A DNA stretch of 64,000 nt, taken from the NCBI RefSeq assembly GCF_025917685.1, contig NZ_CP089518.1, positions 4,853,501 through 4,917,500 on the forward strand. Reading direction: 5' to 3'. The DNA comes from Bacillus cereus. Lineage in GTDB: Bacteria > Bacillota > Bacilli > Bacillales > Bacillaceae_G. Under the pieces are notes generated by a model. That model did not search any database. It was not told where the DNA came from and saw only the letters and a program-made list of their open reading frames with translations. Below, one piece after another: positions 27,627 to 36,158 of this stretch (position 1 is the stretch's first letter; every line of letters starts with the position of its first letter). The position numbers and the translations under genes were made by a program.

Positions 27627-28640
27627 ATGTTTGAAAACACTACAATCCAACGTATTTTACAAGAATTCCATATACACGAGCCATTTCACTACGAGGTCAC
27701 ACGTTTTTCAAAAGATAAAGATATACTTATCGCATGTTCTACAACTACATATAAACTATTAATCCGGCTTTATAGAGACTCTTTCACAACAATAGAAGGG
27801 CTTCAAACACAAGGGGAACTTTGCCATGCTTTTATTAAAAATGGCATACCAGTATCAAAACGATTCCAAACAACTGGTGGACACTATTACTTACCTGCTC
27901 ATTCATTTGAAATTCCCTTTCCTATTACGGTGGAAGAATGGCTGCCAGGAAGAGAGATGGAAGATCAAGAAGTAACTAAATCGCTATTACACACGTTAGG
28001 AAGACTGTTAGGTACAACACATGCGGTTTCCGAAAAACACCATATTCATTTCGATTACGGTACATATTGGGGAATGTTTGGTGGAAATACTTCCGACGAA
28101 CCAGGAATATATGATGATATAGAATTAGAAGCAAATAACTTAAAAAAATGTTTACAAGAGAGTGTAATCAATCAAACATTAGTAGATGAAGTTTTCACAG
28201 TTTTTAATGAAAAACGCAAACAATTATATAAAGTATGGAGCGAACTCCCAAAAGGAGCTGTACAAGGTGACCTCTCTCCAAACAATATTTTGTTAGACGA
28301 TAATGGTGCATTCCAATCCCTAATTGACTTCAATATTGCTGGAAATGAGGTGTTTATTAACCACCTTGCCGGAGAAGGAATTTTTTTAGCATATGAACTT
28401 ATGGGTGATGATAAAGATGAGTGCTTTTACGAATTTTTATCCGCTTATATGAAGGAACGACCTCTCTCTAAACTCGAAAAAGAAACTTTATCTCTCATCA
28501 TACAAGTCGTGCGCCCATTTCGCTTTAGACGAACTCAGAAAGTAATCCAGCTTATGAATGAAAAGCGATTTACTGATGTGGAAAGGGAATTATCTACTAT
28601 GCTGGATTTACTGCAACACGAAAAAGAAGGAGGCATCTAA
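27627..28640 (+). CDS. APH-family phosphotransferase (small-molecule kinase)
   Basis: A 337-residue aminoglycoside-phosphotransferase-fold protein. The catalytic loop VQGDLSPNNILLD (HGD-type with Gln replacing His, Asn kept) and the metal-binding LIDFN are visible; VEEWLPGREM fits the hinge. Such proteins phosphorylate aminoglycosides, choline, homoserine or other alcohols; the substrate here is unknown and resistance should not be assumed. CGGAGGA precedes the ATG. Convergent with yeiH, sharing one terminator. Confidence 0.8.
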   Translation: MFENTTIQRILQEFHIHEPFHYEVTRFSKDKDILIACSTTTYKLLIRLYRDSFTTIEGLQTQGELCHAFIKNGIPVSKRFQTTGGHYYLPAHSFEIPFPITVEEWLPGREMEDQEVTKSLLHTLGRLLGTTHAVSEKHHIHFDYGTYWGMFGGNTSDEPGIYDDIELEANNLKKCLQESVINQTLVDEVFTVFNEKRKQLYKVWSELPKGAVQGDLSPNNILLDDNGAFQSLIDFNIAGNEVFINHLAGEGIFLAYELMGDDKDECFYEFLSAYMKERPLSKLEKETLSLIIQVVRPFRFRRTQKVIQLMNEKRFTDVERELSTMLDLLQHEKEGGI

Positions 28641-28657
28641 AGAGATGCCTCCTTCTT
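28621..28657. terminator. Bidirectional terminator between the APH-like gene and yeiH
   Basis: AAGAAGGAGGCATCT and AGATGCCTCCTTCTT form a 15-bp stem with A and T runs on both sides; it overlaps the end of the kinase gene. Confidence 0.9.
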
Positions 28658-28662
28658 CGCTA

Positions 28663-29685
28663 TTACATGAAGCCCAATGCATATACAAGAACGTACCCAA
28701 GTACCGATAGGCAAACCGAGCCAATCAGCCCTGCCACAAATGCTTTGCTTCCTAATTTACGGAACGTTTTAAACTCTACATTTAAACCGAGTCCTGCCAT
28801 CGCCATTGCGATAAGCATGTACGCAATGACTACAATATATCCAGCAACAACTTCCGGGATAATTCCAAGCGAATGAACCGCACTCATCGCTAAAAATCCG
28901 AAGATGAACCAAGGAATTGGAAGGTCGCGCCACGATTTTTTTTCTTTGCTTCCCTCGCTCTTGCCAAACCATAATCCGATTAAAATTGCTACTGGCACAA
29001 GCATCGCTACGCGCGTTAATTTCACAATAACTGCGATGTCTACAGCCGTGCTACCGCCTGGCGCTGCAGCCGCAATAACGTGAGCAATTTCATGCAGCGT
29101 CGCTCCCGAGAATACACCGTAACCGTACGGAGATAAGCCAAGAACCGGATATAATAACGTATAAACAAGCGTAAATATCGTACCTAAAATAGCAATGATT
29201 GCGGCGCCAACCGCCGTTTCATCGTCCTTTGCTTTCACTTGTGGTGCAATTGCCACGACCGCAGCAGCACCGCAAATCGCTGTCCCACACGCCGTTAAAA
29301 TCCCTAATTTCTTCTCTACTTTAAATACTTTCGTTAGTCCATATACAACGAAAATTGTAAATGTAATAACAACTGCAGCGATGACCAATACTTTCGGTCC
29401 CGCCTTTGCAATATCTACAAGATTCAACCGCATTCCAAGTAAGATGATCCCAAAGCGAAGCAACTTCTTACTCGCAAAGTTCGTTCCCGCTATCGCTTCT
29501 TGAGGAATCCCGATTGCCGCGCGCCAAACCATCCCGATTAGAATAGCGATTACTAATTGTCCCATAATATTTAAAAATGGAAGCTCTGCTAAATATTTCG
29601 CGACAATGGCGATTAATAACGTAATCCCAATACCTTGCGAAAATCCAAAGCCCTTCTTCTTTTGTATAACAAGTGTTTGTTCCAC
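28663..29685 (-). CDS. YeiH/UPF0324 family membrane protein (putative sulfate exporter)
   Basis: A 340-residue polytopic membrane protein with about ten hydrophobic segments and the family motifs [18 protein letters not shown] and [15 protein letters not shown]. It is annotated widely as a putative sulfate exporter but is weakly characterised. GTG at 29685 is chosen (GGGGTGG 6 bases upstream; protein begins [11 protein letters not shown]). A LysR regulator is divergently transcribed, as is common for this family. Confidence 0.85.
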   Translation of the reverse strand: MEQTLVIQKKKGFGFSQGIGITLLIAIVAKYLAELPFLNIMGQLVIAILIGMVWRAAIGIPQEAIAGTNFASKKLLRFGIILLGMRLNLVDIAKAGPKVLVIAAVVITFTIFVVYGLTKVFKVEKKLGILTACGTAICGAAAVVAIAPQVKAKDDETAVGAAIIAILGTIFTLVYTLLYPVLGLSPYGYGVFSGATLHEIAHVIAAAAPGGSTAVDIAVIVKLTRVAMLVPVAILIGLWFGKSEGSKEKKSWRDLPIPWFIFGFLAMSAVHSLGIIPEVVAGYIVVIAYMLIAMAMAGLGLNVEFKTFRKLGSKAFVAGLIGSVCLSVLGYVLVYALGFM

Positions 29686-29711
29686 CTTGTACCACCCCAA
29701 TAATCATATTG

Positions 29712-29725
29712 GAACATGCATGTTC
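29712..29725. promoter_or_regulatory. Perfect palindrome in the yeiH-lysR intergenic region
   Basis: GAACATGCATGTTC lies 26 bp upstream of the yeiH start. It is not a LexA box (six bases, not four, between GAAC and GTTC). It may bind the divergent LysR protein or another regulator. Confidence 0.4.
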
Positions 29726-29837
29726 TTTCTAGTTACATTATAAGAGAGTTTTTATAATAAGTTTAATATCAATATTGAATCTCTATCATCAGAAATACTT
29801 ATGATAAAATAAAAACAAAAATAAAGGGGCCTAACAA

Positions 29838-30731
29838 ATGAACGTCGACATTTTGAAAATCTTTGTTACTGTCGTTGAACAAAAACATTTTTCGCGTGCT
29901 GCGGAACTATTAAACCTTTCACAACCTGGCGTAAGCATGCACATTCGCAACTTGGAAAATGAATTTGGAACTACACTTATTCAGCGCTCCCCAAAGCATG
30001 TCCAAGTTACGGAAGCTGGAAACATATTATACATTCATGCGAAGCAAATGCTTTCACTTTATGAAGACGCAAAACAGGAAATTAACGAACTGCATAACGT
30101 CGTAACAGGAACACTTCGCATCGGTGCTAGTTTTACAATTGGTGAATACTTACTTCCCAAAATACTTGCACGCTTTGCCAATGAAAATCCACACGTCGAA
30201 GTTCATACATTTATCTCAAATACAGAAGAAGTTTTGCAAAGCCTTCGCTCTAATCAAATTGATATCGGCTTAGTAGAAGGCCAAGTCGTATACGCCGATG
30301 TAGACGTTGAAACGTTTATGCAAGATGAAATGAAGCTCGTCGTCCCTCCAAACCATCCATTACTTCACACCAAGGATATAAACGAAGCTACTCTCCAAGA
30401 CCAAGTATGGGTATTAAGAGAGAGTGGCTCTGGGACACGTGCTTATAGTGACCGCTTTATTCATCAACACCATTTAAAAATGAAGCGATTCTTTACATTC
30501 AGTAGTATACAAAGCGTAAAGGAAGCCGTCGCTGCCGGGCTTGGCATCGCTATCCTTTCTGATTGGACTGTACGGAAAGAGCTACTGGCAAAAGAGCTAT
30601 TCCACGTCGAAGTTCCAAATGAACAACTAATCCGGCCATTCTCCATCGTGCGCGGCAAATATTTCATTCCATCTAAAGCCATTCAAGTATTTTTAAATTA
30701 TGTAGATTCTTTTGCGAAAAAACAACATTGA
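29838..30731 (+). CDS. LysR family transcriptional regulator (CysL-like)
   Basis: A 297-residue LTTR: N-terminal winged HTH (FSRAAELLNLSQPGVSMHIR), linker helix, and a C-terminal periplasmic-binding-like effector domain with GTLRIGASFTIGEYLLP and SVKEAVAAGLGIAIL. It resembles regulators of sulfur genes such as CysL; the ligand is not known. AAGGGG precedes the ATG. Divergent from yeiH, which it probably controls. Confidence 0.88.
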   Translation: MNVDILKIFVTVVEQKHFSRAAELLNLSQPGVSMHIRNLENEFGTTLIQRSPKHVQVTEAGNILYIHAKQMLSLYEDAKQEINELHNVVTGTLRIGASFTIGEYLLPKILARFANENPHVEVHTFISNTEEVLQSLRSNQIDIGLVEGQVVYADVDVETFMQDEMKLVVPPNHPLLHTKDINEATLQDQVWVLRESGSGTRAYSDRFIHQHHLKMKRFFTFSSIQSVKEAVAAGLGIAILSDWTVRKELLAKELFHVEVPNEQLIRPFSIVRGKYFIPSKAIQVFLNYVDSFAKKQH

Positions 30732-30759
30732 CCTTCACATTAGTGTGAAGGTTTACAAT
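30728..30759 (+). promoter_or_regulatory. MerR-type promoter: 20-bp spacer with perfect dyad
   Basis: -35 TTGACC (30728-30733) and -10 TACAAT (30754-30759) are 20 bp apart. Between and partly over the -35 is the perfect inverted repeat ACCTTCACA-TTAG-TGTGAAGGT (30731-30752). This is textbook MerR-operator geometry, 24 bp ahead of a merR gene. The dyad may also serve as terminator for the lysR gene whose stop it abuts. Confidence 0.85.
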
Positions 30760-30782
30760 ACATGTAAAAGGAGTGAAACACA

Positions 30783-31151
30783 TTGCGAATCGGAGAGTTA
30801 TCAAAAGAAACTGGCGTTAGCGAAAGATCACTAAGACATTATGAAGAAAAGGGATTGCTCCCTTCAAATCGCCTCACAAACGGCTATCGTGATTTCGACG
30901 AAAGTGCCATTGAAAAAGTAGAGCTTATTCAAATGTACTTACAGCTTGGCTTAAATTTAGAAGAGACGGCAAAAATGATGCGCTGCCTTGAAATTGAACC
31001 ACACCTGTACGAAAATCCTTGCAGCAGTATCCTTGCACTTTATGAAGATAAACTCAATGAAGTAACAAGACAAATCTCATTACTTTCCAGCATTCAAACG
31101 AATTTGCAAAAACACGTTTCACTCCTAAAACAAGCAAAAGAAAAGGGATGA
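30783..31151 (+). CDS. MerR family regulator (short, aldehyde/redox-type)
   Basis: A 122-residue MerR protein: HTH in residues 1-70 (RIGELSKETGVSERSLRHYE), dimer coiled coil in the C-terminal half (KLNEVTRQISLLSSIQTNL). Cysteines at about 74 (MMRCLEIE) and 84 (NPCSS) could serve redox or electrophile sensing. The start is TTG at 30783 with AAGGAGTG upstream. It is followed after 4 bases by a flavin reductase gene. Confidence 0.87.
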   Translation: MRIGELSKETGVSERSLRHYEEKGLLPSNRLTNGYRDFDESAIEKVELIQMYLQLGLNLEETAKMMRCLEIEPHLYENPCSSILALYEDKLNEVTRQISLLSSIQTNLQKHVSLLKQAKEKG

Positions 31152-31155
31152 TGAC

Positions 31156-31701
31156 ATGTTTGTTATACACGGCAGTTCCAGACAAAACGGAAATACAGAA
31201 GCTTTAACACATATGATGATTGATGGAATTGAAGCAGAACAAATTTACTTGCGCGACCATACAGTCCATCCAATTACAGATCAACGTCATGATGCAGAAG
31301 GATTCCAACCTGTAAACGATGACTACGAGCAGTTAATCGAGCGCATGCTAGAGCACGACACGATTATCTTCGCTACACCGCTATACTGGTACGGAATGAG
31401 CGGCCACATGAAGAACTTCGTTGATCGCTGGTCACAAAGCTTACGCAATACATCTCTTCATTTCAAAGAAAAAATGAAAAGCAAAAAAATGTACGTTGTC
31501 ATCGTTGGCGGAGACAGTCCAAAACTGAAAGCATTGCCGCTTATCGTCCAGTTTCAATATATCTTTGATTTTGTTGGCTCATCATTTGAAGGGTATATTA
31601 TTGGGGATGCGAATGGACTAGATGAAATCAAGAACGATGCTGAGGCGCTGGCAAAAGCACAATTTTATAATAATAAATTCAAAAATAGCAAACAGAAATA
31701 A
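31156..31701 (+). CDS. NAD(P)H-dependent flavin reductase / flavodoxin-like oxidoreductase
   Basis: A 181-residue flavodoxin-fold protein with the FMN phosphate loop HGSSRQNGNTEAL at 5-17 and the FATPLYWYGMSGHMKNFVDR segment typical of NADPH-dependent FMN reductases / NAD(P)H:quinone reductases. Probable cytosolic detoxification of quinones or electrophiles, matching control by the adjacent MerR with which it forms an operon. Confidence 0.85.
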   Translation: MFVIHGSSRQNGNTEALTHMMIDGIEAEQIYLRDHTVHPITDQRHDAEGFQPVNDDYEQLIERMLEHDTIIFATPLYWYGMSGHMKNFVDRWSQSLRNTSLHFKEKMKSKKMYVVIVGGDSPKLKALPLIVQFQYIFDFVGSSFEGYIIGDANGLDEIKNDAEALAKAQFYNNKFKNSKQK

Positions 31702-31703
31702 GT

Positions 31704-31733
31704 TTGACAACCCCATTTGTATGCGCATACAAT
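31704..31733 (+). promoter_or_regulatory. Promoter of the ABC-F leader with overlapping 16-bp palindrome
   Basis: -35 TTGACA (31704-31709), 18-bp spacer, -10 TACAAT (31728-31733). The perfect palindrome TTGTATGCGCATACAA (31717-31732) covers the spacer and -10, so a repressor could block it. The promoter begins 3 bases after the flavin reductase stop. Confidence 0.75.
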
Positions 31734-31761
31734 AAAAATAATATTATGAAAGGAAGGTACT

Positions 31762-31824
31762 TTGACCAATGAAGTTCTAATTCTCTTATTTATTTCATCC
31801 ATCACAAATAGTGAACAAAAATGA
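31762..31824 (+). CDS. Candidate leader peptide of the ABC-F gene
   Basis: A 20-codon open frame beginning TTG (MTNEVLILLF...NSEQK) with AAAGGA 7 bases upstream. An alternative start, ATG at 31769, gives the three-residue peptide MKF behind GGAAGG at 11 bases. Either places a translating ribosome just ahead of the antiterminator strand at 31831. Ribosome stalling on such leaders controls ABC-F resistance genes in Firmicutes. Confidence 0.5.
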   Translation: MTNEVLILLFISSITNSEQK

Positions 31825-31830
31825 TGAAAA

Positions 31831-31964
31831 CTAGCAGAGGATTAGTCTGTCCATTTGTCGATACTTTCTTTCGATACGATCATGTAAAAAATCGTTTATT
31901 TATGTACGATTTTACATTGAAGGGCGACGTTTATCCTCTCTAGTGAAACTAGGGAGGTTTTTTT
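31831..31964 (+). promoter_or_regulatory. Attenuator leader of the ABC-F gene (antiterminator, middle hairpin, terminator)
   Basis: CTAGCAGAGGAT at 31831-31842 can pair with ATCCTCTCTAG at 31933-31943 with one bulged base. That second strand is also the 5' arm of the terminator at 31935-31964. Between them is a strong hairpin (ATGTAAAAAATCGT / ACGATTTTACAT, 31882-31917). The two structures are mutually exclusive, as in ribosome-mediated transcription attenuation. Confidence 0.7.
31935..31964 (+). terminator. Terminator abutting the ABC-F start codon
   Basis: CCTCTCTAGT, loop GAA, ACTAGGGAGG, then seven T directly followed by the ATG at 31965. The 3' arm contains the ribosome site GGGAGG, so the hairpin would also hide it. 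Confidence 0.85.
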
Positions 31965-33599
31965 ATGACTATTTTAATCGCACGTAATATCGAAAAGAGC
32001 TTTGGTGATCGCACCATATTTACGTTACCATCACTAGAAATTCAAGCAAACGATCGTATAGGAATTGTCGGAGTCAACGGAGCTGGAAAATCTACGTTAT
32101 TACAAATATTAAGTAAAGAAGTAGAAGCTGACAAAGGCACAGTAACTCATCATAGTTCTATCGCCATCATTCCACAGCTTAGCGAGGGGATACCGGAAAC
32201 CGCTTCTTCCCTCGCTAAAGGCAAATGGAATATTTCAAACGTCGCAAATTCAATGAGCGGCGGTGAACGAATGCGCCTAAAGATCGCCCATGCCCTCGAA
32301 CAAGATGCAGGCATTCTATTTGCTGATGAACCAACAGGTCACTTAGATATGTTTGGTACAGAGCAATTAGAAAAGGCACTTTTATCTTATAAAGGTGCAC
32401 TTGTTTTAATATCACATGATCGTGACTTCCTAAATACCATATGTACCAAAATCATCGAAATTGAAGACGGCATAATTCAAGAGTACAAAGGGAATTATTC
32501 AAACTATCGGAAGCAAAAAGAACGTGAGCGAATACAAAAGCAAGCAGAATATGATCAATATATACAAGAAAAAAATCGGTTAGAACAGTCAATTTTGCAA
32601 AGAAAGCAACGTGCTTCTAGCATGACAAAAATCCCAACACGGTTCAGTTCATCTGAATCTAAACTTTATAAGTTAAGCGGGGCTCATGGGCAAGAAAATG
32701 TTAGCAAAGTAGCGAAAGTACTAGAAATACGCCTTGAAAAGTTAGAAAAGAAAGAAAAGCCGAAAGACTTTTCTCAAGCTCAGTTTGACGTACAATACCA
32801 CACACCAATTCATAGCAAAGCGGTTGTACAGTTCAATAAAGCAACAAAGAAAATAGGTGACCGTACACTATTTAAAAATATGAATGGAACTATTGCCCCT
32901 GGTGCAAAACTTGCTATTTTAGGGGCAAATGGAAGCGGAAAAACAACTTTGTTCAAGATGCTTCTCGCGAATGAGCGTGGCATCCAGCTTTCGAAAAGTT
33001 GTAAAATTGGATACTTTGAACAAACATTATCTATTTTAAAAACAGATAAAACAATTTTAGAAAACGTTCTAGAAGAAACAAACTATACAGAATCGTTCGT
33101 TCGAACAATTCTTGCAAGGCTCCTATTCCGCCGTGAAGATGTTCATAAACTTGTGCACGTCTTAAGTGGTGGAGAACGAATGAAGGTTGCACTCGCAAAA
33201 GTATTTTTAGGAAACTATAATATGCTTCTGCTCGACGAACCGACAAACTATTTAGACTTAGCAACGCAAGAAGAATTAGAAAGCATGTTACAGGAGTATC
33301 CTGGCACAATACTTTTCATTAGCCATGACCGTGCCTTTATTCGTTCTGTTGCAAACCATATTCTACAAGTAGATGAGAGCGAACCAAGAATATTCCACGG
33401 CAATTACGAGCAATACACAAAAAGAACCACCCAAGCTTCTGTAAACGTTACTGAACAAGAGTTATTACGATTACAAACAAAATTAACAGAAATCATCAGC
33501 CGGATTTCTATCCCAAATCAGCATGATGACATCACATTTCTCGAACAAGAATACGAAAAATTATTAGTTCGAATTCAGCAGTGTAAAGAAGCACTCTAA
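31965..33599 (+). CDS. ABC-F type ribosomal protection protein (VmlR/Vga/Msr-like)
   Basis: A 544-residue protein with two ABC cassettes and no membrane domain. Walker A GVNGAGKST at 36-44 and GANGSGKTT near 321; signatures SMSGGERMR and LSGGERMK; second Walker B region DEPTNYLD. The first cassette has DEPTGHLD (121-128), Gly replacing the usual Asn. The linker (about 180-290) is long, basic and helical, the part that reaches into the ribosome in antibiotic-resistance ABC-F proteins. It likely dislodges drugs such as lincosamides, streptogramin A or pleuromutilins; the spectrum cannot be read from sequence. Regulation by the attenuator upstream is inferred. Confidence 0.85.
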   Translation: MTILIARNIEKSFGDRTIFTLPSLEIQANDRIGIVGVNGAGKSTLLQILSKEVEADKGTVTHHSSIAIIPQLSEGIPETASSLAKGKWNISNVANSMSGGERMRLKIAHALEQDAGILFADEPTGHLDMFGTEQLEKALLSYKGALVLISHDRDFLNTICTKIIEIEDGIIQEYKGNYSNYRKQKERERIQKQAEYDQYIQEKNRLEQSILQRKQRASSMTKIPTRFSSSESKLYKLSGAHGQENVSKVAKVLEIRLEKLEKKEKPKDFSQAQFDVQYHTPIHSKAVVQFNKATKKIGDRTLFKNMNGTIAPGAKLAILGANGSGKTTLFKMLLANERGIQLSKSCKIGYFEQTLSILKTDKTILENVLEETNYTESFVRTILARLLFRREDVHKLVHVLSGGERMKVALAKVFLGNYNMLLLDEPTNYLDLATQEELESMLQEYPGTILFISHDRAFIRSVANHILQVDESEPRIFHGNYEQYTKRTTQASVNVTEQELLRLQTKLTEIISRISIPNQHDDITFLEQEYEKLLVRIQQCKEAL

Positions 33600-33610
33600 T
33601 GTCTTCCACA

Positions 33611-33670
33611 TATATCGACGGGACCTTCCACATTTCCCAAGAAATATCGAGGCTTCGACATAGAATATCG
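33611..33670. repeat. Second group of ATATCG motifs
   Basis: TATC ends at 33616, 33648 and 33669 (last interval 21). Wording resembles the array at 7841-7935. Confidence 0.4.
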
Positions 33671-33701
33671 CCCTACCTATCATGTTAGACACAATAACAA
33701 C

Positions 33702-33730
33702 AAAAAGCCGTGCATCAGCACGGCTTTTTA
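33702..33730. terminator. Bidirectional terminator between the ABC-F gene and ybjQ
   Basis: AAAAAGCCGTGC, loop ATCA, GCACGGCTTTTT: symmetrical strong hairpin between convergent genes. Confidence 0.92.
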
Positions 33731-33732
33731 CT

Positions 33733-34044
33733 TTATATACGGACAGCAGTCCCGCTCACCGCAACCATTAGCATCCCTTCGCGAACGACTTCGTAATCCA
33801 CGTCGATACCAACAATTGCGTTCGCATTTTTTTGTCTTGCGAGAGTTTTCATCTCTTCCATTGCAATGTCGCGCGCTTCTTTTAATTTGCTTTCATAAGC
33901 GCCAGCACGACCACCGACAACGTCACGGACAGAAGCAAATAGGTCACGAACGATATTCGCCCCCATAATTGCTTCTCCGTTGACGATATCGATATAATCA
34001 ATAATTTCTTTTCCTTGAATTGTAGACGTTGTTGTTACAATCAT
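33733..34044 (-). CDS. YbjQ/UPF0145 family protein
   Basis: A 103-residue protein of the YbjQ/UPF0145 (heavy-metal-binding-domain-like) family: [48 protein letters not shown]. It is a small oligomeric cytosolic protein of unknown role. Full family length, own transcript likely. Confidence 0.85.
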   Translation of the reverse strand: MIVTTTSTIQGKEIIDYIDIVNGEAIMGANIVRDLFASVRDVVGGRAGAYESKLKEARDIAMEEMKTLARQKNANAIVGIDVDYEVVREGMLMVAVSGTAVRI

Positions 34045-34109
34045 GCTTTATAGCCTTCCATATAAGATTTTCACTTACTTATGGTGCACTAATTTAGCAG
34101 AAATTATCT

Positions 34110-35825
34110 TTACGAACTAAACTGAGCTTCGTATAATCGGCTATACCCTCCGCCTTGCTCAATTAGTTCCTCATGCGAACCTTGTTCTGCAATACCATCT
34201 TTATTTACAACGACGATACGATCTGCATTTTTAATAGTTGCAAGTCTGTGAGCGATAACTAATGTTGTACGGCCAACAGCTAATTCTGCAAGTGATTTTT
34301 GGATAGCAAGTTCCGTCTCTGTATCTAGCGCAGAAGTTGCTTCATCTAAAATTAAAATCGGTGGGTTTTTCAAGAACATGCGAGCAATTGCTAAGCGTTG
34401 CTTTTGTCCTCCTGAAAGTTTTACACCACGTTCACCGATAACTGTATCTAAGCCCTCTGGTTGTGAGTAAATTAAGTCCTCCAACTGGGCACGTTTTACC
34501 GCCTGCCAAATATCAGCTTCTGAGGCTTTTAAGTTTCCGTAAGCGATATTTTCACGAATTGTTCCTGAGAATAAGAAAACATCTTGCTGCACAATTCCAA
34601 TTTGCTTACGAAGTGACGACAACGTCATCTCTTTCGTATCAATGCCATCAATTTGAATTGAACCAGATGATTGCTCATAAAAACGTGGTAATAAACTACA
34701 TAGTGTTGTTTTCCCTGCCCCTGATGGCCCAACAAAAGCAACTGTTTCACCTGCATGTATTTTCAAATTAATATCATTTAAAATCGGTTCTTTATTTTCA
34801 TATCCGAACGTAATGTTGTTATATTGAATATCACCATGTACATGTTTTACTTCTATCGCATCTTTAGAATCCACGATATCAGGCTCTGTTTCAAGAAGTT
34901 CTACATATCTTTTAAAACCTGCGATTCCTTTCGGATAGCTTTCAATAACCGCGTTAATTTTTTCAATTGGTCGGAAGAAAATATTCGTTAATAAGACGAA
35001 TCCGATAAATCCGCCGTACGTTAATTCACCTTGCAGTACAAACCATGTACCACATATTAATACGAAGAGCGTTACGAGACGCATGAGCATATAACTAATT
35101 GACGAATTTAGCGCCATAATTTTATACGCCATTAATTTCGTTGTACGGAAACGAGCATTGTTTACAGCAAATTGATCTTTCTCAAACTTTTCATTTCCGA
35201 ATGCTTGTACAACGCGGATACCACCAACGTTGTTCTCAATACATGCATTGAAATCAGCAACGTCTGAGAATAAACGTCTAAACGTACCTGTCATTTTTTT
35301 ATTGAAATAAAGTGCCAACCATAATAAGAATGGAATCACGAAGAATGTTAGAAGTGCCAATTTCCAGTTGATCATCATCATAAATGAAAATGCCCCAATT
35401 AAAGTCATTACGGCGATGAATAAATCTTCTGGTCCGTGGTGAGCAATTTCCCCAATTTCCATTAAATCATTTGTAAGACGTGAAATTAAATGACCTGTTT
35501 TATTATTATCAAAAAATCTGAATGATAGCTTTTGAATGTGATCAAATAATTTCTGCCTCATATCTGTTTCAATGTTAACACCAAGCATATGTCCCCAGTA
35601 TGTAACAACATATTGCAAACCTGCATTTAACACATAAACTGCGAATAAACCGAGACAAGCCCATAAAATAAGTGTCCAGTTTTGTCCTGGTAATAACTTA
35701 TCAATAAATTGATTTACGATAAGCGGGAAACCAAGTTCCAGTAATCCTGCGATAACTGCGCAAGAAAAATCGAGTACAAATAAACCTTTGTACGGTTTAT
35801 AGTAAGAAAAAAATTTACGTAGCAT
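34110..35825 (-). CDS. ABC exporter, fused permease-ATPase, under a Fur box
   Basis: A 571-residue half-transporter: six hydrophobic segments in the first ~300 residues, then an ATPase domain with Walker A GPSGAGKTT, signature LSGGQKQR, Walker B ILILDEATSALD and the H-loop VIAHRLAT. It resembles MsbA/BmrA/YfiB-type exporters and probably works as a homodimer. A strong Fur box covers its promoter -10, so expression should rise under iron limitation. Export of a siderophore, a peptide or a lipid-like compound is possible; the substrate is unknown. No partner genes sit beside it. Confidence 0.87.
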   Translation of the reverse strand: MLRKFFSYYKPYKGLFVLDFSCAVIAGLLELGFPLIVNQFIDKLLPGQNWTLILWACLGLFAVYVLNAGLQYVVTYWGHMLGVNIETDMRQKLFDHIQKLSFRFFDNNKTGHLISRLTNDLMEIGEIAHHGPEDLFIAVMTLIGAFSFMMMINWKLALLTFFVIPFLLWLALYFNKKMTGTFRRLFSDVADFNACIENNVGGIRVVQAFGNEKFEKDQFAVNNARFRTTKLMAYKIMALNSSISYMLMRLVTLFVLICGTWFVLQGELTYGGFIGFVLLTNIFFRPIEKINAVIESYPKGIAGFKRYVELLETEPDIVDSKDAIEVKHVHGDIQYNNITFGYENKEPILNDINLKIHAGETVAFVGPSGAGKTTLCSLLPRFYEQSSGSIQIDGIDTKEMTLSSLRKQIGIVQQDVFLFSGTIRENIAYGNLKASEADIWQAVKRAQLEDLIYSQPEGLDTVIGERGVKLSGGQKQRLAIARMFLKNPPILILDEATSALDTETELAIQKSLAELAVGRTTLVIAHRLATIKNADRIVVVNKDGIAEQGSHEELIEQGGGYSRLYEAQFSS

Positions 35826-35862
35826 ATTTTCCCTCCCTTTTCCAAATTAAAAGACTCCCTAA

Positions 35863-35891
35863 ATGATAACCATTATCAAATGTTTTTTCAA
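35863..35891 (-). promoter_or_regulatory. Promoter with Fur box upstream of the ABC exporter
   Basis: TGATAACCATTATCA (35864-35878) matches the Fur 7-1-7 consensus TGATAAT-N-ATTATCA with one change. It overlaps the minus-strand -10 TATCAT (35863-35868); a -35 TTGAAA (35886-35891) lies 17 bp upstream. Confidence 0.88.
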
Positions 35892-36019
35892 GTTATCCGT
35901 CTATGAAACTAAAATAAGGTTTGCGATAGTTGTCGTTTTTTGCCGGAAAGTCGATATATTTGGATAATCGCCGATATAAATTTCATTTACTATCCATCCC
36001 GCTCCAACTAAAAGAAAAG

Positions 36020-36038
36020 GTTGTCATCAACTTAAAAG
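36020..36038 (+). mobile_element. Degenerate IS231-like left end (outer)
   Basis: TTGTCATCAACTTAAAAG followed by ATTAATTG, CCCCAAA and an A run. The same order of blocks recurs at 36159, so this is a decayed copy of the same end. Confidence 0.6.
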
Positions 36039-36158
36039 ATTAATTGTTCCCCAAAATAAAAAAATGAGCTGGACTCTCGCAAATAAATGTAAAAAAGTAA
36101 AATTTTCGTTATAGGGGGTGTCTCAAAACCTTAGCTTGGCGGGCGTATGACGGCACCG

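Noticed and set aside
29712..29725. LexA SOS box reading of GAACATGCATGTTC
   Set aside because: The half-sites are separated by six bases rather than four, so it does not fit the Bacillus SOS box.
36115..36130. GGGGTGTCTCAAAACC as an IS terminal repeat
   Set aside because: It looks like an insertion-sequence end, but no inverted partner or transposase goes with it in this window.
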